Origin: Oceanococcus sp.
Lineage (GTDB): Bacteria; Pseudomonadota; Gammaproteobacteria; Nevskiales; Oceanococcaceae
DNA: 44,590 bases
NCBI GenBank assembly: GCA_030147945.1
Contig: JASBUL010000002.1
Coordinates: 1-44,590, forward strand
Direction of reading: 5' to 3'
The notes below the pieces were generated by a model. It did not search any database. It had not been told where the DNA came from and saw only the letters and a program-made list of their open reading frames with translations. Shown in pieces: positions 24,932-34,563 of this stretch. Made by a program: the position numbers and the translations under genes. How positions within the stretch are numbered: the first letter of the stretch is position 1; the number at the start of each line of letters is the position of its first letter.

Positions 24932-27475
24932 ATGACGAAGGGATTTGTGTGGCGGGCCTTGCCGGGTCTGTTTGTTGTCCTGGCCAGCGTGACAGCGCAC
25001 GCGCAGGATGATCTGGACGACCTGTTCGGGCCATCCCAGGCCGGGGCCGCACAGGAGCAAACACCAGCAGCCACGCCGGCCCCCGATGCAGCGACTGCGC
25101 CGGATAAGGGTGGTGACGAGCAGGATCAAGCACTTGAAACCATTCCGGTCGGGGCTGATGAGGACATCAAGCCGGTCCGTGGCAGTGGCAGCCGCCTGAT
25201 CGAAGAGGTCATCGTGACCGCGCAGAAGCGCGAGGAAGATGTCCAGGATGTGCCGATCATGATCAACGCTTTCAGCGGTGAGAAGCTCGACGCTTTCGGG
25301 GTCGAGTCCACCGCAGATCTGCAGAAGATCACCCCCGGCCTGACCTACACCTACACCTACGGCTACAGCTTGATCTACATCCGCGGCGTTGGCACGGATG
25401 CGTTTTTGCCCAATGCGGACCCCAGCGTTGCCACCTATATCGACGGGATCAATATCGGCCCGAGTCAGGGCAAGCAGGACACCCTGGGGCCGGTCGAGCG
25501 GGTTGAGGTGCTCAAGGGGCCTCAGGGAACCTTGTTCGGACGCAATGCCACCGGTGGCGCGATCAATATCGTCACGGCCGACTCGCCTGACGAATTCATC
25601 GGTACGGCCAAGTATTCCATTGGGAATTACAACTCGCAGAAGTACCAGCTCTATCTGGGGTCGCCGCTGACGGAATACGCCGGCGCAACTCTGGCGCTGT
25701 TCAAAGAAACGCAGGATCTCTACGGCCGCAATGAGGTCGGTGGCGAACCCGGCCCGATGCGTGAGGATTATGTCCAGGGTGGCCGGCTCAAATTTCAGGT
25801 GTTCCCCTCCGACCATCTGACCTTGACGCTGGTTGGCGCCTACAACGAGCAGTTCAACAGCAACTCCCTGTCGCAGGAAAACACCCGCCCGGCGCCGATC
25901 TTTGCTGCCGGTGTCGAAGCGGACGAGCCTGACCGTGTCTGGCACAACGATTACCAGGGTGGCAACGACACCTCCAATGAACTGTTCGGTGCGACCCTGG
26001 AGTGGCTGACGGACTTCGCCGACATCAAGCTGATCTATTCCGACAACAACGCCTACGTTGACGAGGCCATGTATGACCTCGATTCAACGGAAACCTCCCA
26101 GGCCAAGTTCTACAGCAATGACCAGTTCAACCTGCAGAACACTTATGAACTGCAGATTCTGTCCAATGCCAACTCCCCGTTCGCGGATTTCATGCAGTGG
26201 GTGGCGGGTCTTTACCGACTGGAAGGTGAGGGTGGTTTCGGAAGTTTGTACCTCAGTCTGAATGCGGTGGGTTTCGGGTCCAATGTGATCGGCGGCACCA
26301 GCTTGCTGGATCGTCTCGACAATGTGCTGAATGGCACCAATCTGAGCGGCTTGGTCAACAATCTGATCAATGCCACCAATGACATCGTGCTGGGCAACGG
26401 CGGGATTCTGACCACCGAGTCCAATGCGGCGTATTTCCAGTCCACCATATTTGCGGCCGATTGGCTGGATGTCACGCTGGGGGTGCGCTACCAGGAAGAA
26501 ACCCGTGGCTTGACCAACAGCTATCTCGACGTGGTGCTGCCGACCGCTGGTGAGCCGCCGAATGACTACTTTGATGCGCACCGCACGGATCAGAACATTC
26601 GTGTCTTCAACTTCAGCGTGCCGGACCTGAAAGACGAAACCTGGTCTCCCAAGATCGCCCTGCAGTTCCGCCTGGACGACAACTTCCAGATCTTTGCCTC
26701 GGCGCAGCGCGCCTACAAGAGTCCGACCTACAACATCGTCAATTTCTTCACCAATCCTGACGCGGTGGATCGGGAGACGGCAACGGCCTTTGAGCTCGGC
26801 TTCAAGTCTGATCTGTTCGACAACTCACTGCGCTTGAATGCCGCAGTGTTCCATACCCAGATTGACGGCTTGCTGACGGCGATCGTTTCGATCGGGTCCG
26901 GTGGCATTGTGACCTTCAAGAATGCCGGTGAAGCCGAGATCACCGGTGCGGAGTTCGACATGTTGTGGCAGCCCATGCCGCTGTCCAACCCCGGGCTTGC
27001 GATTTCTGCAGGCGCGACCTATCTGGATGGCACCTACACCGATTACCCGAATGGGTCGGGCTATGACGATGACACCGGTCTGTATTTCGGTGAGGACAGT
27101 CTGTTCGGCGGGCCGGCACGAGACTTCACCGGTAACGACATTGTCCGCACCCCCGACTTGACCGCCACCTTGTCGGTCAACCAGTTCATCGGGGGCGGTT
27201 CATGGGGTGATTTCGAGCTGGGCGTCGACTACTACTACAACAGTGGTTTCAACTACACGCCGCAGAACTCGCCACACTTCGAGCAGCCCGCTTACGACAC
27301 CTGGGCCGGGCGTTTGTCCTACTTCTACAACCCCTGGGGCCTTCAGCTCACGGCGTTTGTGGAAAACGCACAGGATCAGGATTACTACCAGTCCATTTTG
27401 CAGCAGGACTTTGGGCGCACGGTCACGTTGGCGCCGCCGCGCCTGTACGGCCTGCGCATGAAGTGGACCTTCTGA
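24932..27475 (+). CDS. TonB-dependent outer-membrane receptor
   Basis: An 847-residue receptor. The signal peptide is residues 1-24 (cut after AHA), then an acidic DDLDDLFG (26-33), a linker rich in A, P, T and E to about 88, a TonB-box-like IEEVIVTAQK (91-100), a plug with VERVEVLKGPQGTLFGRNATGGAIN, and a long beta-barrel ending LYGLRMKWTF. It imports a ligand across the outer membrane using TonB energy. Operator 3 upstream and the position directly after the P450 operon suggest that it brings in that pathway's substrate. A full TonB2-type energising operon begins 1.3 kb downstream. The ligand is unknown; a siderophore role looks unlikely from context. Confidence 0.92.
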   Translation: MTKGFVWRALPGLFVVLASVTAHAQDDLDDLFGPSQAGAAQEQTPAATPAPDAATAPDKGGDEQDQALETIPVGADEDIKPVRGSGSRLIEEVIVTAQKREEDVQDVPIMINAFSGEKLDAFGVESTADLQKITPGLTYTYTYGYSLIYIRGVGTDAFLPNADPSVATYIDGINIGPSQGKQDTLGPVERVEVLKGPQGTLFGRNATGGAINIVTADSPDEFIGTAKYSIGNYNSQKYQLYLGSPLTEYAGATLALFKETQDLYGRNEVGGEPGPMREDYVQGGRLKFQVFPSDHLTLTLVGAYNEQFNSNSLSQENTRPAPIFAAGVEADEPDRVWHNDYQGGNDTSNELFGATLEWLTDFADIKLIYSDNNAYVDEAMYDLDSTETSQAKFYSNDQFNLQNTYELQILSNANSPFADFMQWVAGLYRLEGEGGFGSLYLSLNAVGFGSNVIGGTSLLDRLDNVLNGTNLSGLVNNLINATNDIVLGNGGILTTESNAAYFQSTIFAADWLDVTLGVRYQEETRGLTNSYLDVVLPTAGEPPNDYFDAHRTDQNIRVFNFSVPDLKDETWSPKIALQFRLDDNFQIFASAQRAYKSPTYNIVNFFTNPDAVDRETATAFELGFKSDLFDNSLRLNAAVFHTQIDGLLTAIVSIGSGGIVTFKNAGEAEITGAEFDMLWQPMPLSNPGLAISAGATYLDGTYTDYPNGSGYDDDTGLYFGEDSLFGGPARDFTGNDIVRTPDLTATLSVNQFIGGGSWGDFELGVDYYYNSGFNYTPQNSPHFEQPAYDTWAGRLSYFYNPWGLQLTAFVENAQDQDYYQSILQQDFGRTVTLAPPRLYGLRMKWTF

Positions 27476-27578
27476 CGCCGGGCGACGGCTGTCCACACCG
27501 ATATACCAATACATAAATCTTCTGCGCGGCATCACCGTATCCACGCACAGGCGCAGCAATTCGCTGGAGGAGAGAGAC

Positions 27579-28727
27579 ATGAAGGCCATCAATCTGGTCT
27601 CGGCAGGTTTGGCTCTGGCCATGGGTTTGCCAACGATCGCAGCCGCTGAAAACTTGGCACCGTTTGAACGGGGCCTCTATCTCGCGCCGATGGCGTCATA
27701 TGTTGAGCCTGATTCGGAGCGCAGCCTGGATGACGGTCTGGGAGGCACGCTGGCACTGGGCTACAGGGTCAATCCCGGCTTGGCGCTTGAACTGTATGGT
27801 GTGTTTGGCGAGCTTGATGCCTTGCAGGGCAGTACTGAGGCCTCCACGTTAAGCGGGGGCGGAATTTCCGCGCTCGCATTCGTGCCCCAGCTTGGTGGCC
27901 TGTACCTGCCTCTGGCCATCGGCTATCTCAACAGTGATCACCAGGGCAGTGCCGGCGAAGCCTACAAGGGGCTCAGTTTTGAGGCCGGACTTGGTTATCT
28001 GCTGCCGATCAGCTTTGGCCGCTATCGCTTTGGGCTGCGAGCTGACGCACGTTTTCGTCATCACAACGGCCAGGATGGCCAGCGTCTGGATGAAGAGGCC
28101 TCGGGTCTACAGGACATCCTGTACAACCTGGGGCTGCAGTTGCCGTTCGGGCTGCAGCCGCCGCCACCGCCGCCGCCTGCACCAGAGCCGGTCGTTGTTG
28201 CACCGGCAGACAGCGACAAGGATGGCGTGCTGGATCGAGATGATCAGTGCCCAGGAACCACCTACGGCAGCCGCGTGGATGAGCATGGTTGTCCGCCACC
28301 AGCGCCGCCTCCGCCATGTCCACAAACGCTTGAAAGTACTGGCGATGTGGAACTTCAGGGCTGCACGGCTGGTGATGTGATCGCCTTGCGCGGGGTCAAC
28401 TTTGAGAGTGACAAGGCGAGCCTGACCGAGGCCAGTGAAGTGTTGCTGAGCCAGGTGGCACAGCAGTTGCGAACGCATGCTTCAATGCATGTGGAAGTCG
28501 CCGGACATACGGACAATCAAGGTCGCGCGTCGTACAACCAGGGTTTGTCGGAGCGGCGTGCGCAAACGGTGCGCAGCTACCTCATTGAGCAGGGAGTTGA
28601 GTCCTCGCGCCTGCGGACACGCGGGTTTGGCGAGACATCTCCCATGGCCAGCAATGACGATGCGGCAGGGCGCGCGTTGAATCGACGCGTTGAATTGCGA
28701 ATTCTTGATGCCGACAGTGCTGGTTAA
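27579..28727 (+). CDS. OmpA family outer-membrane protein
   Basis: A 382-residue protein. It has a signal peptide (LVSAGLALAMGLPTIAAA), an N-terminal beta-barrel of about 170 residues, a proline-rich hinge (PPPPPPPAPEP), a TSP3-like calcium repeat DSDKDGVLDRDDQCPGT, a second proline stretch, and a C-terminal OmpA peptidoglycan-binding domain with HTDNQGRASYNQGLSERRAQ and RGFGETSP. It anchors the outer membrane to the cell wall, and its barrel may bind or pass solutes. It has its own GGAGGAGAG ribosome site and lies 103 bases after the receptor, before the TonB2 operon. Confidence 0.9.
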   Translation: MKAINLVSAGLALAMGLPTIAAAENLAPFERGLYLAPMASYVEPDSERSLDDGLGGTLALGYRVNPGLALELYGVFGELDALQGSTEASTLSGGGISALAFVPQLGGLYLPLAIGYLNSDHQGSAGEAYKGLSFEAGLGYLLPISFGRYRFGLRADARFRHHNGQDGQRLDEEASGLQDILYNLGLQLPFGLQPPPPPPPAPEPVVVAPADSDKDGVLDRDDQCPGTTYGSRVDEHGCPPPAPPPPCPQTLESTGDVELQGCTAGDVIALRGVNFESDKASLTEASEVLLSQVAQQLRTHASMHVEVAGHTDNQGRASYNQGLSERRAQTVRSYLIEQGVESSRLRTRGFGETSPMASNDDAAGRALNRRVELRILDADSAG

Positions 28728-28799
28728 GGCCGTGGTTTGCGATCCTCAGCATCCCCGGTATGCTTGCGCGCTGATCTGCATCGGTCCTGGGGGGAGTGA

Positions 28800-30245
28800 A
28801 TGGCAGTACATTTGACGAGACGCCTGCGTCAGTGGGGAGGGATTGTGTTGCTGGCGGTCAGCGCCAGCGCGCCGACCCATGCACAGGATGATGCGGATGC
28901 AAGCTATGCACTGCACAAGGTTCTCGAGAGCATGGCAGCGCATCAGGACGATGCACTGCTCAAGTTGCAGCAACGTGAACAGGGCTATCAGGAGCGTCTG
29001 CGTAAATCGCAGAACAAGCTGGCGACGGCCAAGTCCCGATTGAGCGATCTGGAAGCCCAGGGCGGCCGGCTCGAACGACGCTTCGAATCCAATCGTGTGG
29101 AGCTCGACGACAAGGCCAAACTGCTGAGCGACAAGATCGGCGCTCTGAAAGAGCTGTTCGGGGTGTTCCAGCAGAATGCTTCGGACCTCATCGGTGCCTT
29201 TGTCAATTCACCGACCAGCCTGCAGTATCCGGATCGTGACGTGTGGCTGGAAGGTTTCGCCAACCGCATGAAGAACGCGACGGAAGTCTCATCGGCCGAT
29301 GACATCCGCACCTTGTGGTTCGAAATTCAGCGTGAAATCGCCGCCACCGATGACATTGTGCGTCTATCCGTGCCGGTCAAGGACGGGGCGTCGGTCAGCC
29401 AACGCGAGATCGTGCGTGTCGGGACATTCAACCTGCTCACCCTGGATCCCTCACCGGCTTATCTGAGTTGGGATGGCGGGCACCAGCAGGTGATGACACT
29501 CGCGCGTCAGCCGGGTGGAGACGAGTTGCTGCGGGTCGAGGAATACCTCGGTGCGACGGATGGTCTGCATGCGGTGTCGGTTGACCCCACGCGTGGGCCG
29601 TTGCTTGAGCTGCTGGTCGAGAAACCAACGCTGCGCGAGCGCATCGACCAGGGTGGCCTGGTCGGCTACATGATTCTAGCTCTGGGCGTGCTTTCGCTGA
29701 TCCTCGCCGCGTTCAAACTGATCGACATTCTGCTGCTGAGCCTGGGTGTCTCGATGCAGGGGCGCAAGCTCGACAACCCGGGCAAGGGCAATCCTCTGGG
29801 GCGTTTGCTGCTGACCTGGCGTGAGTACCAGATGCGCGATCCGGAAACGCTGGCCATGCGTCTGCATGACCGTGTGTCCAAAGAGTCGGGGCGGATCCAT
29901 CGCTTCAGCGTGTTCCTCGCGATCATTGCGGCAGTGGCGCCGCTGATGGGGTTGCTGGGCACGGTGGTGGGCATGATCAACACCTTCCAGGCGATCACCC
30001 TGTATGGCACGGGTGATCCGCAAACCATGGCCGGGGGCATTTCCCAGGCGCTGATCACGACGGTGCTTGGCCTGATCGTGGCCGTGCCTGCCGTGCTGTT
30101 GCATGCGCTGGTATCGGCGCGCGGCAAGCGCTTGGTCAACCGTCTGCAGCAGCACAGCGCGGCGCTGACCGGTGATGCACTGGCACAGCGTGAGTCGCCG
30201 CTGGCCCCGCCTGATTTCGTGCCGGCGACGCCGGCCCCAGCCTGA
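28800..30245 (+). CDS. TtpC-like MotA/TolQ/ExbB protein with periplasmic head (copy 1)
   Basis: A 481-residue protein: signal peptide ending THA, a coiled coil (about 40-115), a globular region with FQQNASDLIGAFVNSPTSLQYP and DIRTLWFEIQREI, a membrane span (GYMILALGVLSLILAAFKLIDILLL) and a C-terminal ExbB/TolQ domain with VAPLMGLLGTVVGMINTFQAI and GGISQALITTVLGLIVAVPAVLLHA. This is the plan of Vibrio TtpC, an added subunit of the TonB2 complex. It is paralogous to the gene at 31566-32933. GGGGAG precedes the ATG. It pairs with the ExbD gene 11 bases downstream. Confidence 0.88.
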   Translation: MAVHLTRRLRQWGGIVLLAVSASAPTHAQDDADASYALHKVLESMAAHQDDALLKLQQREQGYQERLRKSQNKLATAKSRLSDLEAQGGRLERRFESNRVELDDKAKLLSDKIGALKELFGVFQQNASDLIGAFVNSPTSLQYPDRDVWLEGFANRMKNATEVSSADDIRTLWFEIQREIAATDDIVRLSVPVKDGASVSQREIVRVGTFNLLTLDPSPAYLSWDGGHQQVMTLARQPGGDELLRVEEYLGATDGLHAVSVDPTRGPLLELLVEKPTLRERIDQGGLVGYMILALGVLSLILAAFKLIDILLLSLGVSMQGRKLDNPGKGNPLGRLLLTWREYQMRDPETLAMRLHDRVSKESGRIHRFSVFLAIIAAVAPLMGLLGTVVGMINTFQAITLYGTGDPQTMAGGISQALITTVLGLIVAVPAVLLHALVSARGKRLVNRLQQHSAALTGDALAQRESPLAPPDFVPATPAPA

Positions 30246-30256
30246 GGAGCTTCATC

Positions 30257-30670
30257 ATGAGTGATGTGTTTGGTGATGGCGATACGGGCGAGCAGGACAA
30301 CGCCATCGATCTGACGCCGATGCTTGATGTGGTCTTCATCATGCTGATTTTCTTCATCGTGACGGCGACCTTCGTGAAGGAAGCCGGTGTGGATGTGGAG
30401 CGACCGCTGGCGAGCACGGCGGAGCGTCAGGATCTGGCCAATATTCTGATCGCCATCACGCCGGACGATGAGGTCTGGATCGATGGCAGTCGCGTTGATG
30501 TGCGCGACATGAGCACGCTGGTCAAACGTCTGCATGCCGAGAATCCACAGGGTTCGGTGGTGATTCAGGCCGACCGCGATTCGACGCACAAGGTGCTGAA
30601 GCAGGTGATGGATGCCGTGCAGCAGGCCGGTGTCGGTCAGGTTGCAGTGGCCGCGGAGAATGAAGGATGA
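30257..30670 (+). CDS. exbD: ExbD/TolR family biopolymer transporter (copy 1)
   Basis: A 137-residue protein with one N-terminal membrane helix. AIDLTPMLDVVFIMLIFFIVTATFV carries the conserved proton-path Asp of ExbD/TolR in LDVVF, and a periplasmic domain ends VMDAVQQAGVGQVAVA. ExbD couples proton flow to TonB movement with an ExbB-type partner. It closely resembles the second ExbD at 33485-33895. AGGAG precedes it. It lies between TtpC copy 1 and the DUF3450 gene, so its probable partner is TtpC copy 1 itself. Confidence 0.93.
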   Translation: MSDVFGDGDTGEQDNAIDLTPMLDVVFIMLIFFIVTATFVKEAGVDVERPLASTAERQDLANILIAITPDDEVWIDGSRVDVRDMSTLVKRLHAENPQGSVVIQADRDSTHKVLKQVMDAVQQAGVGQVAVAAENEG

Positions 30671-30723
30671 GCAGTTTTGTACACGACGGGACACCTGGCG
30701 CGGTGATCTCTGGAGCCGGAAAG

Positions 30724-31566
30724 ATGAAAAAAGCAGTGCTATTGGGTGTGATGACGGGGGTGCTGGTGACGGGGCCGGCACTGGCGGACAGCGTGCGTGA
30801 CGTGCTTCGCGAAGGTGAGGCGTTTCTGGTGGCGCAGCGTGAGTCGCAGCAGCGCATTGACGCCATGGATACCAAGACCCAGGACGTTGATGCGGAGTAT
30901 CAGCGCTTGTTGCGCCAGATCGAGGGGCTGGAGGCCTACAACCGTCAGTTGCAGACTCAGATCGATGCTCAGGAAAGCGAAATCGCGCGCACCGACGCGT
31001 CGATCTCCAAGGCGACTGAAGTGGATCGTCAGCTGCTGCCGCTGCTCAACAACATGGTTGAGACCTATGCCGAGCTGGTCGAGGTCAGCCCGCCGTTTCT
31101 GCCCGATGAACGCACCGAGCGGGTTCACTTTTTGCGTGACACCATCGACCGCGCCGATGTGGCCGCAGCCGAGAAGTTCCGTCAGGTGCTGGACGCCTAC
31201 ATGACCGAGCTGAGCTACGGCAACACCATTGAGGCGTACAACGACGTGATTCAGGCCGGGGGTGGCGAGCGTGAAGTCAACGTGCTGCGCCTGGGTCGCT
31301 TGGGTTTGTTCTATCAGACCGCCGATCGTCTCCACACCGGTCGCTGGAACGCCGAAACCGGGCAGTGGGAAGCACTCGGTGCGGAGTACCGCAACGGGGT
31401 TTATCAGGCCATTCGCGTGGCCAACAAATTGACTGCGCCCAGCCTGCTGACCTTGCCGCTGCCGCCGCCACGTGCTGCCGGCAGCCGTGCGGGATATGAC
31501 GGCGGCATCCAGCTGAGCGAGGATCAGCGCGCACGCCTGGATGTGGCTCTGCGGGAGGCGAATTGA
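30724..31566 (+). CDS. DUF3450 periplasmic protein
   Basis: A 280-residue protein with a signal peptide (MKKAVLLGVMTGVLVTGPALA), then a long coiled coil (AFLVAQRESQQRIDAMDTKTQ through TEVDRQLLPLLNNM) and a globular end with VNVLRLGRLGLFYQTAD. This is the DUF3450 family found next to TonB2/TtpC genes in Vibrio and relatives. I start it at ATG 30724, which has a GGA site and a good signal; the frame to 30667 gives a poor leader. Its stop shares a base with the next ATG (TGATG). Role: probably a periplasmic partner of the energising complex. Confidence 0.85.
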   Translation: MKKAVLLGVMTGVLVTGPALADSVRDVLREGEAFLVAQRESQQRIDAMDTKTQDVDAEYQRLLRQIEGLEAYNRQLQTQIDAQESEIARTDASISKATEVDRQLLPLLNNMVETYAELVEVSPPFLPDERTERVHFLRDTIDRADVAAAEKFRQVLDAYMTELSYGNTIEAYNDVIQAGGGEREVNVLRLGRLGLFYQTADRLHTGRWNAETGQWEALGAEYRNGVYQAIRVANKLTAPSLLTLPLPPPRAAGSRAGYDGGIQLSEDQRARLDVALREAN

Positions 31567-32933
31567 TGCGTTGGGCTCAAACACTGGCTGCTGCGGCGCT
31601 CGGTCTGAGCAGTCTGACGGTCGCCGCGCAGAGCGAGGACGCCCTGCTTGAAAAGGTTCGCACCGGGCAAATTGGCAATCGCGCCGATGAGGCGCGTCAG
31701 CTGGCCAGCTTCCGGCGGTTGTCGGATGCCGACAAGCAATCGGCCTTGCGTGAGGCCCGGGCACGACGCGATGCCTTGCAGGCGCAAAGTGGCGAACTGG
31801 AAAAGACGGCGCGCAACAACAAACTGGCTTTCGAGCGCAAGATCAACGAGTTGCGCAGCGAGATGGGGCCCAATGCGGCGCTGTTCGGGCTGTTGCAGCA
31901 AAGCGCTTCCGATCTTGTCGGGATCGTCCGCAATTCACCGACCTCACTCGACTATCCGGGGCGCGAAGCCTGGCTGGCGGCGCTGATTGCGCGGATGGAA
32001 AAGGCGTCCGAGATTTTCACCATCGAAGATCTCGAACAGCTGTGGTTCATGATCCAGCAGGAAATCACGGCGGCCGGTCAGATCGTCAGCGTGGACGGTG
32101 AGGTCATCACCGAGTCGGGGGATCGCCAGACCATCAGCATGACGCGCGTTGGCAAATTCAATCTCATCACCACCGAGCCGTCCCCGGCGTACCTCAGCTG
32201 GCAGGCTGAAAATCAGCGTGCATCACTGCTCAAACGCCAGCCGGACGGCGGGTATCTGGATCAGATTGCGGCCTACAACCGCAACAGCGAAGGCGTGGCT
32301 GCACTGGGTATCGATCCCACCGGTGGGTCCTTGCTGACCCGTCTGGTTGACGCACCGTCACTGATGGATCGGGTGCATCAGGGTGGTTTGATCGGTTACC
32401 TGATCATTGCCCTGGGTATCGTCGGTGTTCTCATCGCCGTGTTCAAACTGATCGGCATCATGATCGTCAGCAGCAAGGTGGCCGCGCAGCGCCGCAACGT
32501 GGCGCAGCCCAACAGCGGCAATCCGCTGGGCCGCATGCTCAAGGTCTATGAAGACAACCAGGACGCCGATACCGAGACGTTGGAGATGCGGCTGGGTGAA
32601 GCCATCCTGGAAGAACGCCCCCGGATTGACCGCTTTGTCGGTCTGATCAAGGTCATTTCAGCGGTGGCACCGCTGATGGGGCTGATGGGGACGGTCATCG
32701 GTATGATCGCCACCTTCCAGGCCATTACGCTGTTCGGTACCGGGGATCCCAAAACCATGGCCGGGGGGATTTCCCAGGCGCTGGTGACGACCGTGCTGGG
32801 TCTGACCGTGGCGATTCCCACCGTGCTTTTGCACGCAGTGGTCAGCGCACGGGCCACAGCCGTGATCAATACCCTGAAACACCAGACGGCAGGGCTCATC
32901 GCCGAACGCATGGAAGCGCGCAAGGCGGCCTGA
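31566..32933 (+). CDS. TtpC-like MotA/TolQ/ExbB protein with periplasmic head (copy 2)
   Basis: A 455-residue protein with the same layout as copy 1: signal peptide (ALGLSSLTVAAQ), coiled coil, LLQQSASDLVGIVRNSPTSLDYP, a membrane span (IGYLIIALGIVGVLIAVFKLIGIMIV) and an ExbB/TolQ domain with VAPLMGLMGTVIGMIATFQAI and GISQALVTTVLGLTVAIPTVLLHA. It is followed by ExbB, ExbD, TonB and a TPR protein, which is the order known for the Vibrio TonB2 system, so this is the canonical TtpC of the operon and copy 1 is the extra one. Confidence 0.9.
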   Translation: MRWAQTLAAAALGLSSLTVAAQSEDALLEKVRTGQIGNRADEARQLASFRRLSDADKQSALREARARRDALQAQSGELEKTARNNKLAFERKINELRSEMGPNAALFGLLQQSASDLVGIVRNSPTSLDYPGREAWLAALIARMEKASEIFTIEDLEQLWFMIQQEITAAGQIVSVDGEVITESGDRQTISMTRVGKFNLITTEPSPAYLSWQAENQRASLLKRQPDGGYLDQIAAYNRNSEGVAALGIDPTGGSLLTRLVDAPSLMDRVHQGGLIGYLIIALGIVGVLIAVFKLIGIMIVSSKVAAQRRNVAQPNSGNPLGRMLKVYEDNQDADTETLEMRLGEAILEERPRIDRFVGLIKVISAVAPLMGLMGTVIGMIATFQAITLFGTGDPKTMAGGISQALVTTVLGLTVAIPTVLLHAVVSARATAVINTLKHQTAGLIAERMEARKAA

Positions 32934-32946
32934 GGAGATCACGGCG

Positions 32947-33492
32947 ATGCTCGACAAGTTGCATTTTCTGTACACCGATGTGGTGTTCCAGGTCAGCAAT
33001 TTTCTGGCGCTGGGGGGCGATGTGCTACTGCTGATCGCCCTGGCGATTTTCGTGATGTGGGGATTCATCATCGAGCGGGCGATGTTTTTCTACCTGCGCT
33101 ACCCGGTCAAGGCACGCCATATCAAGGCCCTGTGGAACGCGCGCAATGATCATCACAGCTGGCAGGCCCACCAGATTCGCGCCGCGCTGCTCGGTGCCAT
33201 GCAGCAGCAGACACGCGCCTACATCAGCACGGTGAAGACCTTTGTGGCGCTGTGCCCGCTGCTGGGCTTGCTCGGCACCGTAACCGGCATGATCGCCGTA
33301 TTTGATGTCATGGCGCATGCCGGCATGGGCAACCCAAGACTGATGGCCGACGGGGTGGCCAAGGCGACGGTGCCGACCATGGCCGGCATGGTCGGGGCGC
33401 TGTCTGGCGTCTTCGCCATCTACTGGCTGGATTGGCAGGCGCGCACCCGGCTGGATGATCTGGCCGACCATCTGGACACTGAGCATGCGTAA
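32947..33492 (+). CDS. exbB: ExbB-type MotA/TolQ/ExbB proton channel protein
   Basis: A compact 181-residue protein with three membrane segments. LLLIALAIFVMWGFIIERAMFF comes first, and FVALCPLLGLLGTVTGMIAVFDVMA and TVPTMAGMVGALSGVFAIYWL form the channel-lining pair. It matches ExbB2 of Vibrio-type TonB2 operons in size and lacks the periplasmic head of TtpC. With ExbD it makes the proton-driven motor for TonB. GAGGAG lies before the ATG, and the end overlaps exbD by eight bases. Confidence 0.92.
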   Translation: MLDKLHFLYTDVVFQVSNFLALGGDVLLLIALAIFVMWGFIIERAMFFYLRYPVKARHIKALWNARNDHHSWQAHQIRAALLGAMQQQTRAYISTVKTFVALCPLLGLLGTVTGMIAVFDVMAHAGMGNPRLMADGVAKATVPTMAGMVGALSGVFAIYWLDWQARTRLDDLADHLDTEHA

Positions 33493-33895
33493 GTTCCTGG
33501 ATGAAAACACTGCGGCGGATGACGAGTCCGGTATCGACCTCACCCCGATGCTGGATGTGGTCTTCATCATGCTGATCTTCTTCATCGTGACCGCAAGCTT
33601 TGTCAAAGAAGCCGGGTTTGACGTGAATCGGCCTCCCAACACGCAGCAGCCACCCAAGGACAACGAGATCAAGAACATCCTGGTCAGCGTTGCCGCGGAC
33701 GGCCAGCTGTTCGTCAACCGCCGTCCGGTCGACGCGGCCGCACTGGTACCCAACATCAAGCGCCTGCACGCTGAGAACCCCAAGGGCGCAGTCGTCATAC
33801 AGGCCGAAGATGACTCCAAGAACGAGCGCCTGATCACCGTCATGGACGCCGCGCGCAAGGCCGGGGTTTACAACGTTTCCATCGCAGCGAACTAG
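33485..33895 (+). CDS. exbD: ExbD/TolR family biopolymer transporter (copy 2)
   Basis: A 136-residue ExbD. SGIDLTPMLDVVFIMLIFF holds the proton-carrying Asp, and the periplasmic part contains RLHAENPKGAVVIQAEDDS. The matching part of copy 1 is nearly the same (RLHAENPQGSVVIQADRDS), so the two are recent or conserved paralogues. ATG 33485 overlaps the exbB stop by eight bases, implying coupled translation and a fixed ratio of the two subunits. Confidence 0.93.
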   Translation: MRKFLDENTAADDESGIDLTPMLDVVFIMLIFFIVTASFVKEAGFDVNRPPNTQQPPKDNEIKNILVSVAADGQLFVNRRPVDAAALVPNIKRLHAENPKGAVVIQAEDDSKNERLITVMDAARKAGVYNVSIAAN

Positions 33896-33908
33896 CGGGG
33901 CACCAACA

Positions 33909-34562
33909 ATGAGCACAAGTGCAATTGATCAGGTGGTGCGTATCAGCCCGCTGCAGGGTGTGGTTCGCGGGCTTGTTGCGGTGATCGTGGGTCTGGTCAT
34001 CACGGTGCTGCTTTACTGGCTGATGTCCGCTCTGGTGGCGGCCGGCAAGAACGCGCTGACTCAGGCGCCGGCGGGGCGTATCGTGGATTTTGTCCGCGTG
34101 CCGGATCCGCCTCAGTTACGCACCGAGCAGCCCAAGCCGGAGAAACCCGACAAACCGCAGATCGCCCCGGAAACCCCGCAGATGCAGAGTGAAGCGGTCA
34201 AACCCAGTGGCAACACCGTCAATATTGGCGCTCTCTCAGTCGACAGCGATCTGGCGGTGGATACCAGTGCGGGGCTGTCGGCATCCGATGGTGAATACCT
34301 GCCGATCGTCAAGGTCGCGCCGATCTACCCGCGTCGTGCGCAGAGTCGTGGCATCGAAGGCTGGGTCTTGCTCAGCTTCACGGTCACCGAAACCGGCAGC
34401 GTGATTGACCCTGTGGTGATCGATGCCGAGCCCGCAGGGGTTTTCGACAATGCCGCCAAGAAAGCGGTCGAGCGCTTCAAGTACAAGCCGCGGGTGATCA
34501 ACGGCCAGGCTCAGGTCGTGCGTGGCGTTGAACATCTGATCACCTTCAAGCTGGATGACTGA
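33909..34562 (+). CDS. tonB: Energy transducer TonB
   Basis: A 217-residue TonB. It has a single N-terminal membrane anchor (VVRGLVAVIVGLVITVLLYWLMSAL), a short proline- and lysine-rich span (PKPEKPDKPQIAPETPQ) and a C-terminal TonB fold with YPRRAQSRGIEGWVLLSFTVTETGSV and AVERFKYKPRV. The anchor lacks the SHLS-type start of E. coli TonB and the linker is short, as in TonB2 proteins. It would contact the TonB box of receptors such as the one at 24932-27475. The TPR gene starts within or just behind its stop. Confidence 0.93.
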   Translation: MSTSAIDQVVRISPLQGVVRGLVAVIVGLVITVLLYWLMSALVAAGKNALTQAPAGRIVDFVRVPDPPQLRTEQPKPEKPDKPQIAPETPQMQSEAVKPSGNTVNIGALSVDSDLAVDTSAGLSASDGEYLPIVKVAPIYPRRAQSRGIEGWVLLSFTVTETGSVIDPVVIDAEPAGVFDNAAKKAVERFKYKPRVINGQAQVVRGVEHLITFKLDD

Positions 34563-34563
34563 C

